From an uncultured Campylobacter sp. (lineage in GTDB: Bacteria; Campylobacterota; Campylobacteria; Campylobacterales; Campylobacteraceae), in assembly GCF_905371695.1 (NCBI RefSeq), contig NZ_CAJPMA010000002.1, forward strand, positions 1-40,005: a DNA stretch of 40,005 bases, written 5' to 3'. The notes below the pieces were generated by a model, which was not told where the DNA came from, searched no databases, and worked only from the letters and a program-made list of their open reading frames with translations. The position numbers and the translations under genes were made by a program. Shown piece after piece: positions 33,670 to 40,005 of this stretch. Position 1 is the stretch's first letter. Every line of letters begins with the position of its first letter.

Positions 33670-34503
33670 GTGAAAAAAGAGTTGTTTGCCGTTTTGCTTT
33701 GCGCTACGCTGGCACAGGCGGGCTTTATAAAAAAGGGCATGGAGGCTAAGGAGGCGGGCGATCACCGCAAAATGGTAGAAATTTACGATAACGCCTGCAA
33801 AGAAGGCAAAGCCTCGGGCTGCTATAACCTAGCCGTGCTTTATTCAGAAGGTACGGGCGGCGTAAAAAAAGAGCCGCAAAAGGCGTTAGAGCTTTACGAA
33901 AAGGCTTGTTCGGCGAATTTCGCGCTTGCTTGTAATAATCTAGGCTATATTTACGAAAGCGGCAACGGCGCGGATCAAAATTTTACCAAAGCCGTAAGCT
34001 ATTACGAAAAATCTTGTAAAGATAACGAAGGCTGCACGTCGCTAGGGCTTTTATGCGCAAACGGCGCGGGAGTCGAGCGCGATACGAAAAAGGCGGCGCA
34101 GCTTTATAACAAAGCTTGCGAATACGGCGATATGATGGGATGTAATAATCTTGGTTACTTAAATATGCAAGGCATCGGCATGGCGCAAGATTACGAAAAA
34201 GCCAAAAAATTTTACGAGCTGGCTTGCAACGGCGGTATCGGTATCGGCTGCGATAATTTAGGCTTTTTGCACGCATTCGGGCAAGGTACCAAGCAAGACT
34301 ACGCCCAAGCGGCCAAAAGCTACGAGAAAGCTTGCGGGTTAGGTTATTATGCGGGATGTAATAACCTAGCCATACTTTACGCCGAGGGCAAAGGAGTAAA
34401 CGCCGACGATAAAAAAGCGCAAGAGCTATTTAAAAAAGCGTGCGACGGCGGCGTAAAGATGGGCTGCGATAACGCTCAGGCGTTAAAAGATAATATAAAA
34501 TAA
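33670..34503 (+). CDS. Sel1-like repeat, cysteine-rich periplasmic protein
   Basis: 277 residues. GTG start at 33670 (an overlapping ATG is out of frame and closes at once). Signal peptide 1-17 (KKELFAVLLCATLAQAG). About seven Sel1-like repeats of 36 residues follow, each in the form GCYNLAVLYSEGTG...A..YYEKAC, with a pair of cysteines that would form a disulfide, as in Helicobacter Hcp proteins. It is a protein-interaction scaffold in the periplasm; its partner is unknown. Lies 10 bp after ccsA1 and 9 bp before the NosL-like gene, so it belongs to the mcc operon. Confidence 0.88.
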   Translation: MKKELFAVLLCATLAQAGFIKKGMEAKEAGDHRKMVEIYDNACKEGKASGCYNLAVLYSEGTGGVKKEPQKALELYEKACSANFALACNNLGYIYESGNGADQNFTKAVSYYEKSCKDNEGCTSLGLLCANGAGVERDTKKAAQLYNKACEYGDMMGCNNLGYLNMQGIGMAQDYEKAKKFYELACNGGIGIGCDNLGFLHAFGQGTKQDYAQAAKSYEKACGLGYYAGCNNLAILYAEGKGVNADDKKAQELFKKACDGGVKMGCDNAQALKDNIK

Positions 34504-34512
34504 GGAGAAAAT

Positions 34513-35571
34513 ATGTTTGTGCGTTTAGTTTTCGCATCGGCGGTGCTTTGTAATTTGCTTTTTGCCGCAGAGATGTTTCAAAGCGTAAGACCAGAGCAAG
34601 CCACGCTCGTAGGCACGGGCGAAGATAGAGAGTATTGCCCTAACTGCGGTATGAATTTGATCAAATTTTATAAAACCAATCACGTCTACAAAGGCAAGCA
34701 GTATAGCTCCATGCACTGCCTTTACGAAGTAACCGAAGGGAAAATGCCTAGCGAAGTAGAGGTCGTAGATACTAAAAATTTAAACCTCGTCGACGCGCTT
34801 AAAGCCTATTACGTGGTGGGTAGCTCCGTAAAAGGCACGATGACTAGAAATAGCAAATACGCCTTTGCGAATTTGCAAGACGCGAAGGAATTTCAGGCTA
34901 AAAACGGCGGCGAGATAATGGATTTTAAAAAAGCTTACGAAGCCGCGGGTAGAGACTTTGAAGGCGATAAAAAGATGATAAAAGCCAAGCGCGAGGGCGG
35001 CGTTTACGAAAAAGGCAAAAATATCTACGAAGCTAAATGTCCTAAAATAGATGCAAAAAATTTTAAGACCGTAGCTCTTTTAAAAGCGAGTTTAAAAAAA
35101 ACGTGCGGATTAAGCGAGGACGGAGATCTGCAAGCAGTGGCGCTATATCTTTGGGACGCTCCTAAAAACGTAGGCGCGGTAAAAAAGGTAAATTTCGAGC
35201 GTATCGAAGTACCGAACGGCGCGCGTTGCCCGATCTGCGGGATGTTCGTTTCCAAAAATCCGCAGTGGGCGGCTATGATAGAAGACGGCGGTCAAAAATT
35301 TTACTTTGACGGCGTAAAAGATATGATGAAATACTACTTTAAAAACGGCAAAAAATTCGACAAACTTTTCGTGAGCGATTACTATAAGCTTCGTAAAATT
35401 CCCGCGAAAGAGGCGTTTTTCGTCGTGGGCTCGGACGTATTTGGGCCCATGGGCGAGGAGTTCGTGCCTTTTGAAAGCGAGGACGGGGCTTTAAATTTTG
35501 CCAAAGACCACGGCGGTAAAAAGCTCTTAAAATTCGACGAGATCGAAGAAAGCATGTTAAAAGAGCTATGA
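34513..35571 (+). CDS. Double NosL-like copper-binding protein (MccL-like)
   Basis: 352 residues. Signal peptide 1-19. Two NosL domains: the first begins CPNCGM (C42, C45, M47) with a later SSMHCLYE, and the second begins CPICGM at about 239-244 with GGQKFYFDGVKDMMKYYF. NosL proteins bind Cu(I) and deliver it to copper enzymes such as N2O reductase. Since MccA has a copper site, a copper-insertion role is the natural reading. A NosL-like MccL is known in the Wolinella mcc cluster, though I cannot confirm it is the orthologue. ATGA overlap with the next small gene. Confidence 0.88.
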   Translation: MFVRLVFASAVLCNLLFAAEMFQSVRPEQATLVGTGEDREYCPNCGMNLIKFYKTNHVYKGKQYSSMHCLYEVTEGKMPSEVEVVDTKNLNLVDALKAYYVVGSSVKGTMTRNSKYAFANLQDAKEFQAKNGGEIMDFKKAYEAAGRDFEGDKKMIKAKREGGVYEKGKNIYEAKCPKIDAKNFKTVALLKASLKKTCGLSEDGDLQAVALYLWDAPKNVGAVKKVNFERIEVPNGARCPICGMFVSKNPQWAAMIEDGGQKFYFDGVKDMMKYYFKNGKKFDKLFVSDYYKLRKIPAKEAFFVVGSDVFGPMGEEFVPFESEDGALNFAKDHGGKKLLKFDEIEESMLKEL

Positions 35572-35756
35572 AATTTTTAGCGATTTCGTGTCTAACGCTC
35601 GGCGTTATTTGGGGGCTGATAGCTGCGCATTATTTAAATTTCGACCGCGCCGCCAGAGAGCGAAATTTAGAAATTTTCGCTAAAAAAGCGCCGGACGCTA
35701 AGCTAGCGCAAAGCTTCGTTTCAGACGAATATAAAGGCTTCGTATATGCTAAATAA
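35568..35756 (+). CDS. Small single-pass membrane protein in the mcc operon
   Basis: 62 residues. One membrane segment at 3-22 (FLAISCLTLGVIWGLIAAHY), then a charged tail (FDRAARERNLEIFAKKAPDAK...). I do not recognise a named family. The ATGA start overlap and the 11-bp overlap with the permease gene show tight coupling, so it is likely a real accessory part of the copper/ABC group. Confidence 0.7.
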   Translation: MKFLAISCLTLGVIWGLIAAHYLNFDRAARERNLEIFAKKAPDAKLAQSFVSDEYKGFVYAK

Positions 35757-36855
35757 AGCCTTTATAGACTATGCCGTAGTCTTGCTTTACAAAGATAGAA
35801 GCGACCACGCGTTTAGCTTTATTATCTTTTGCTTTATCGTTTTTATTTTAAGCTCGGTACTGTTTATTTCTTCGTCTATTCAGCACGACCTAATCCTAGC
35901 CGTCAAATCAAAACCGGACATCGTCGTAGAGGCTTTGCGAGCGGGCAAGAAAGATCTCATGCACGACGTCTATATCTACGACGTATCGCGCATTAACGGC
36001 GTTAGCGACGTACAGGGCGCGGTAGACGGGCTTTATTATTTCGGACAAAAGCGCGTCTGGTTTCGCGTGATCGGCGACGAGGGCTTAGACGAGGGCGAGA
36101 TGATCGTAGGCGAGGGCGTAAAACGCGCTATGGCGGAGCTTTATTACGAGGACGTATTTAATTTTTTAACCGAAGAGAGACTAATCGCCGTTAAGATAAA
36201 CAAAACCGCCCCCAAAGACGCGAGCATTATCTCAAATAACGCTATTTACTTGCATCCGGATACCGCGCGGGCGGTGCTTTCGCTAGATAGCGGCGAATAC
36301 ACGAAGCTTTACGTAACGGTGCCTAATCCTAGCGAGATTAGCGAAGTAGCACTAAAAATAGAAAATTTATATCCGAATACGAGAGCCGTTAGCACTGAGG
36401 ACGGGGCGGCTAGTATAAGGCATCTTTACTACTACAAAGGCGGCGTTTTTATGGTGCTTTACGTCGTAGCGATGGTTTCGTTTTTTATCTTGCTTAAAAA
36501 CCAAATTTCGCTTGCATACGGCGAAAAGAAAAAAGAGATCGCCGTTTTAAGAGCCGTGGGCTACTCGATAAAAGACGTGATCGCGCTAAAATTTATCCAA
36601 AATTTCGTCGTAGCCTTAGGCGCTTTTTTGCTAGGCTCGGCGCTCGCGTACGCTTACGTTTTCGTATTAAACGCGCCGCTTTTACGCGGGATTTTTCTAG
36701 GCGGCGAGCTTGAAAATTTTATCGTTTTCACGCCCGTTTTGGATTTTAACGTCTTATTTTTGATGTTTGTATTTAGCGTGATCCCAATTTTAGCGTTCGT
36801 TATAATTCCTTCTTGGCGCGTCGCTATTTCAGACATAACTCAGAGCATAAAATGA
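35746..36855 (+). CDS. FtsX/MacB-type ABC transporter permease
   Basis: 369 residues with four membrane segments: one near 24-46 (FIIFCFIVFILSSVLFISSS) and three in the C-terminal half (near 226-247, 279-303 and 340-362). A large periplasmic part lies between the first and second. This is the FtsX-like permease layout. The motif KKEIAVLRAVGYSIKDVI (near 263-280), a coupling helix to the ATPase, is plain. The ATPase gene follows with an ATGA overlap. The transported or mobilised substrate is unknown; by position it serves maturation of MccA, perhaps as a NosFY-like counterpart. Confidence 0.88.
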   Translation: MLNKAFIDYAVVLLYKDRSDHAFSFIIFCFIVFILSSVLFISSSIQHDLILAVKSKPDIVVEALRAGKKDLMHDVYIYDVSRINGVSDVQGAVDGLYYFGQKRVWFRVIGDEGLDEGEMIVGEGVKRAMAELYYEDVFNFLTEERLIAVKINKTAPKDASIISNNAIYLHPDTARAVLSLDSGEYTKLYVTVPNPSEISEVALKIENLYPNTRAVSTEDGAASIRHLYYYKGGVFMVLYVVAMVSFFILLKNQISLAYGEKKKEIAVLRAVGYSIKDVIALKFIQNFVVALGAFLLGSALAYAYVFVLNAPLLRGIFLGGELENFIVFTPVLDFNVLFLMFVFSVIPILAFVIIPSWRVAISDITQSIK

Positions 36856-37520
36856 TAAAAATTTCTAATCTTTACAAGACGTTTAACGAGGGCAAGCCTA
36901 ACGAATTTTGCGCGCTTAAAAACGTAAATTTAAGCATCGGCGCGGGCGAAACGCTAATCTTAAAAGGCGTTAGCGGCAGCGGTAAAAGCACCTTGCTTTC
37001 TATCATCGGCGCTCTTAGCAAGCCTAGCAGCGGCGAGGTTTTAGTAGGCGGGCGAAATATCTCGAAATTACCCGACGTCGCGGCATCGAATTTTAGGAAC
37101 TCTCAAATCGGCTTTATCTTTCAGGCTTTTAACCTACTTGAAGCGTTAAGCGTGAAGCAAAATATTATCGCGCCGCTAACGCTTTTAAATTTAAGCGGCC
37201 GCGAGCTTGATGCGCGCGCGCAAAACGCGATGGAGCTTGCTAATATCGCCCATAAAAAAGATCAAATAGCCTCAAAGCTAAGCGGTGGCGAAAAGCAGCG
37301 CTGCGCCATAGCAAGAGCGCTCGTAACGGACGCGCCGATCATTCTAGCCGACGAGCCGACGGCGAATTTAGATAGGCAAAATTCTCTTGCTTTTATCGAA
37401 ATTTTAAGGCGGTTTAAAGAGCTTAAAAAAACGGTCGTCGTAGCTACGCACGACGCGCTTTTCGACGAGCTTAGCTTCGTCGATCGCTACGAAAATATCG
37501 CTGGCGGAGAGATAACGTGA
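36852..37520 (+). CDS. ABC transporter ATPase (LolD/MacB-like)
   Basis: 222 residues from ATG 36852, which overlaps the permease stop (ATGA); a longer reading would start inside the permease without a ribosome site. Walker A GVSGSGKST, Q-loop FQAFNLLEA, signature LSGGEKQR, Walker B IILADEPTANLD and H in VVATHD are all present, so it should be active. It is like LolD and MacB ATPases. Pairs with the FtsX-like permease before it. GTGA overlap with the next gene. Confidence 0.93.
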   Translation: MIKISNLYKTFNEGKPNEFCALKNVNLSIGAGETLILKGVSGSGKSTLLSIIGALSKPSSGEVLVGGRNISKLPDVAASNFRNSQIGFIFQAFNLLEALSVKQNIIAPLTLLNLSGRELDARAQNAMELANIAHKKDQIASKLSGGEKQRCAIARALVTDAPIILADEPTANLDRQNSLAFIEILRRFKELKKTVVVATHDALFDELSFVDRYENIAGGEIT

Positions 37521-38470
37521 GCGTATTTTTATCTGACGAAATTATTGCATTTTTAGCCGCCGAGCTAGTTATTATAGCGCTTATGGGCGTTTCGCAGGTT
37601 CACGTCGTTCATATTTTGCGCAAGTGGGACTTTGTCGCCACGACGAATTTGCAGTATCTGCTCGAAAAGAAGAACTATCTCGTAAATACGATCCTAACCT
37701 TCGCCGTAGCTTGCAAAATTATACTTTTCGTATTTTTCGCGCTGGCGCTAAACGAGCTAGCGGGCGTAGTGCCGGGCGCTATGTGCTCGGCGGGCGTCGT
37801 AGGGTCTAATAGATACGGAAATTTTTTGCTTTTGCTTAAAATTTTGCTAATTTTCGGCTTCGGTTTATGGCTTATTATTAACCGCCTTGATTTAAAGGCT
37901 CTAAATTTTCCGTTTTTACGCAGGAAATACGTTATTTTCTCCGCGCTTTTCACGCTTATTTTAGTCGAATTTGCGCTTGAAATTTTATTTTTCTTAAATA
38001 TTCCTCTTAAAGTACCCGTCTTTTGCTGCTCGGTGGTCTTCAAAGCGCCCAAGCTGCCGTTTGGTTATACGCAAATGATGCTCGCTACGTTTTTTTACGT
38101 AGTATTTGCCGCGATAGTAGCTTTGAATTTTATGAAGCAGGCGGCGGCTAGCTTTGCTTTAAATTTGCTGTACTTATTCGTGGCGTATTACGCGATTACT
38201 TATTTTTTCGGGCTTTATATATACGAACAGCCTAACCACAAATGCCCTTACTGCATGCTTTTACGCGATTATTATTACGTCGGCTATCTTGTTTGGGGTT
38301 CGCTATTTTTGGGCATTTTTTTCGGTATCGCGCCGTTTTTGGTGGAGCTTATTACGAAGCGGCCTTATTTGCATTTACTAAAATTTAGCACGATTTGGCT
38401 TGCGATTAACGCTGTAGTATGCAGCTTTTACGTGCTAAAATACTACTCTATCGCCCGAGTTTTATTATGA
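37517..38470 (+). CDS. Polytopic membrane protein with CPYC motif
   Basis: 317 residues, GTG start overlapping the ATPase stop. About eight membrane segments. A CPYC pair lies at C243-C246 (NHKCPYCMLLRDYYYVGYL), between helices, and a CC pair near 178 (VFCCSVVFK). CPYC resembles a redox or metal-binding thiol site (DsbB- or thioredoxin-like in pattern only). I do not recognise the family. Its place between an ABC ATPase and a NosL-like gene suggests a part in copper handling or thiol redox for MccA maturation; this is inference. Confidence 0.72.
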   Translation: MSVFLSDEIIAFLAAELVIIALMGVSQVHVVHILRKWDFVATTNLQYLLEKKNYLVNTILTFAVACKIILFVFFALALNELAGVVPGAMCSAGVVGSNRYGNFLLLLKILLIFGFGLWLIINRLDLKALNFPFLRRKYVIFSALFTLILVEFALEILFFLNIPLKVPVFCCSVVFKAPKLPFGYTQMMLATFFYVVFAAIVALNFMKQAAASFALNLLYLFVAYYAITYFFGLYIYEQPNHKCPYCMLLRDYYYVGYLVWGSLFLGIFFGIAPFLVELITKRPYLHLLKFSTIWLAINAVVCSFYVLKYYSIARVLL

Positions 38471-38976
38471 TAAGGCAAATTTTCGCTTTTATCTTGATAG
38501 CGGGTGTTTTGGGACTTTTGATAATCTCTGCGGATACTAGCGAGGGCAAGATAGAGGTAGCGCGCGGCAATACCGAAAAAAAGCCGCTTGAAATAGAGCC
38601 GGGTAAATACGTTTGCAAAGAAAGCGGCACGATCATAAACGATCTTTTTAACACCGCGCAAGCGGTCATGCCAAACGGCGATACCTATTTTTTTAACGAT
38701 ATAGGAAATGCGTTTATCTGGCTTATGAAACAGCCCAAACGCGACGAAATCGCGCTTTGGGTCTATGCGCAAGATACGGATAGATACGTGCTCGCTAAAA
38801 CTGCGTGGTATTCGCGCATCGAGATTACGCCTATGGGATACGGGTTCGGCGCATTCGAATTTAGGCTATACGGTAGAAGCGATTATTACTACGATGAGGT
38901 TTTGCTGTGCGCCGCGCGCGGGGAGACGCTTATTAATCCGCTAATTAAAATTTTGCTTACGAATAATAAAATTTAG
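38467..38976 (+). CDS. NosL-like protein without the usual cysteine motif
   Basis: 169 residues from ATG 38467, which overlaps the previous stop (ATGA); a longer start inside the previous gene lacks support. Membrane anchor at 3-20 (RQIFAFILIAGVLGLLII). The body has the NosL-like ground plan: AQAVMPNGDTYFFNDIGNAFIWLMKQ and WVYAQDTDRYVLAKTAWY. The CxxCGM copper motif is missing; only VCKESGTII remains at that place. It may bind metal weakly or serve as a partner of the double NosL protein. The NosL relation is a pattern match by eye. Confidence 0.65.
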   Translation: MIRQIFAFILIAGVLGLLIISADTSEGKIEVARGNTEKKPLEIEPGKYVCKESGTIINDLFNTAQAVMPNGDTYFFNDIGNAFIWLMKQPKRDEIALWVYAQDTDRYVLAKTAWYSRIEITPMGYGFGAFEFRLYGRSDYYYDEVLLCAARGETLINPLIKILLTNNKI

Positions 38977-39023
38977 CACTTCTTTACGTGCCGCCTCGCT
39001 TACGGGTTTAAAGGTTTAACTGC

Positions 39024-39029
39024 TATAAT
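39024..39029 (+). promoter_or_regulatory. -10 element for the hypothetical gene at 39059
   Basis: TATAAT in CTGCTATAATTAGCC, 30 bp before the ATG, indicating a new transcription unit after the mcc operon. Confidence 0.6.
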
Positions 39030-39058
39030 TAGCCACTTTTAAAATTTTGGAGCGGGGG

Positions 39059-39502
39059 ATGGGATTTAATATCAAGCTAAAATTTTTATCGGCGTTTCGC
39101 GAATTTTTGGTCTATCATCATAAGTCTGTGGAATTTCGCGCAAAGGTCTTTGCTGCGATTATTGGCGCAAAATTCGATCCGGATGACGACGATTTTGATT
39201 TATTGCTAGACATTGCGACCGAAATTTACGACGACGATAAGGAGCGTAAAAATTTTTTAGTTCAGGCTACAAAAGAATACGTCGCAAAAGTTAAGAGAAA
39301 TGACTATTTAACGCTTGACGCACTGCTTTTAAGCATCGATAGAGAGATAAAAATGCACCGCAGATACGCCAAAAAGATCGATTTTTCGCATTTGCGCAGA
39401 CTTATGAACGGCGACGAAGACGAGACTTTGATGCAACAGCAAGTTTACGAATTTTTGCTAAGCGAGGTTAAAAGCTATCTAGCGCTTGATAAAAATCATT
39501 GA
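39059..39502 (+). CDS. Conserved-type hypothetical protein, helical
   Basis: 147 residues, not recognised. Mostly helical and charged, with an acidic stretch FDPDDDDFDLL near 39-49 and basic MHRRYAKK near 104-111; no signal peptide, membrane segment or cysteine, so cytoplasmic. The ATG at 39059 is preferred to an in-frame TTG 12 bp earlier because GGAG lies 6 nt before the ATG. Own promoter. Confidence 0.65.
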   Translation: MGFNIKLKFLSAFREFLVYHHKSVEFRAKVFAAIIGAKFDPDDDDFDLLLDIATEIYDDDKERKNFLVQATKEYVAKVKRNDYLTLDALLLSIDREIKMHRRYAKKIDFSHLRRLMNGDEDETLMQQQVYEFLLSEVKSYLALDKNH

Positions 39503-39550
39503 AAACAGGCTGATAAAGCCGTAAAATAGGGTAAATTAGAAAGGATGGAA

Positions 39551-39994
39551 ATGTCTGAAATTTATGATTATTTAAAGATAATCCACATTTTTTGCGCGAT
39601 TATTTTTTTAGGTTACGTCTTTTTCGACGTCGTTATTTTTGCGAGTTTAAAGGGCGTTTTGGGCGATGATTTTGCTCGCGTAAAGCAAGCTATCGGCTCA
39701 AAAGCGATAAAAATAATGCCCGTTTGCCTACTAACGCTCATAATGACGGGTGGGATGATGATGAGCGCTTGGGTGGGTAGCAAGGCAGGAGGGTACTTCT
39801 CGACGCCGACGCAGCAGGTATTTATGATGAAGGTATTTTTAGCGCTTGCGATATTTTTCGGTGTGATTTATAACCTAACTAACAAGGCATTTGACAAACA
39901 GCCGCCGAAATTTATGCGCGAGCATTTTCATAAATTCGTACTTGTTTGCGGATTTTTTATCGTGCTATTCGCAAAAGTAATGTTTATGGTATAA
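39551..39994 (+). CDS. Small CopD-like / DUF2269-type membrane protein
   Basis: 147 residues with four membrane helices (near 7-28, 54-75, 88-108, 126-146). Histidines in the first helix (IIHIFCAIIFLGY) and at HFHKF near 123-127 match the CopD-like layout of small membrane proteins that may bind heme or copper. Start ATG 39551 is chosen because AAAGG precedes it by 6 nt; another ATG two codons upstream is possible. Follows the hypothetical gene by 48 bp. Function unproven. Confidence 0.7.
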   Translation: MSEIYDYLKIIHIFCAIIFLGYVFFDVVIFASLKGVLGDDFARVKQAIGSKAIKIMPVCLLTLIMTGGMMMSAWVGSKAGGYFSTPTQQVFMMKVFLALAIFFGVIYNLTNKAFDKQPPKFMREHFHKFVLVCGFFIVLFAKVMFMV

Positions 39995-40005
39995 AATTTT
40001 AAATC

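Noticed and set aside
36813..36851. Longer N-terminus for the ABC ATPase
   Set aside because: It lies inside the permease gene; the ATGA-overlap ATG begins right at the usual ABC start.
38419..38466. Longer N-terminus for the last NosL-like protein
   Set aside because: The ATGA overlap at 38467 leads directly into a membrane anchor, and the extension has no ribosome site.
39002..39018. Terminator of the mcc operon
   Set aside because: Only 4-bp stems could be drawn; no convincing hairpin with a T run was seen.

Overview
The window looks like a chromosomal segment of a Campylobacter-type epsilonproteobacterium with a fairly GC-rich genome, possibly near the C. showae/rectus/curvus group. The species is an inference. 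Supporting points are the ruvC-dnaA-dnaN-gyrB order around the replication origin, pervasive AAATTTTA-rich spacers, extended -10 promoters of the form GCTAyAATcGC, thyX instead of thyA, and a Wolinella-like mcc sulfite-respiration cluster. No insertion sequence, prophage, CRISPR array or tRNA gene was seen.

Region 1 (1-5.4 kb, minus strand) is an AT-rich glycan locus. It reads, in transcription order, a tandem family-2 glycosyltransferase, a 1067-residue protein that joins a kinase-like domain, two family-2 glycosyltransferase domains and a radical SAM domain, and a UDP-glucuronate-decarboxylase-like epimerase cut by the window edge. The three genes are overlapping or 1 bp apart. The fusion protein is the most unusual single gene here.

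Region 2 (5.4-17.2 kb) is metabolic: ilvD, a Na+/H+ antiporter-family transporter, an anaerobic class III ribonucleotide reductase operon in which the glycyl-radical segment is a separate 56-residue gene, thyX with a small serine hydrolase, a YiiX-like peptidase with a lipoprotein, a transglutaminase-like protein with a MOSC protein, and ruvC.

Region 3 (17.2-24.2 kb) is the replication-origin neighbourhood. DnaA-box-like motifs sit both upstream of dnaA and between dnaA and dnaN, suggesting a bipartite oriC. It continues with gyrB, a queF with a long basic tail, an HD-domain protein, and an SRP RNA gene (ffs) on the minus strand that runs into the 3' end of the HD gene.

Region 4 (24.2-39 kb, plus strand) is a complete respiratory sulfite reductase locus. 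It contains a response regulator and a heme-c-binding sensor kinase (MccRS-like), octaheme MccA with the special CX15CH heme site and both expected copper cysteines, a FKBP-type isomerase (MccB), a four-cluster ferredoxin (MccC), an NrfD-like quinol dehydrogenase (MccD), the dedicated cytochrome c synthase CcsA1, a Sel1-repeat protein, and a copper-handling group (double NosL protein, small membrane protein, FtsX-like permease, ATPase, CPYC membrane protein, NosL-like protein). The expected logic, known from Wolinella succinogenes, is menaquinol to MccD to MccC to MccA to sulfite, with CcsA1 attaching the eighth heme and the NosL/ABC group supplying Cu(I). The window ends with two small genes, one of unknown function and one CopD-like.
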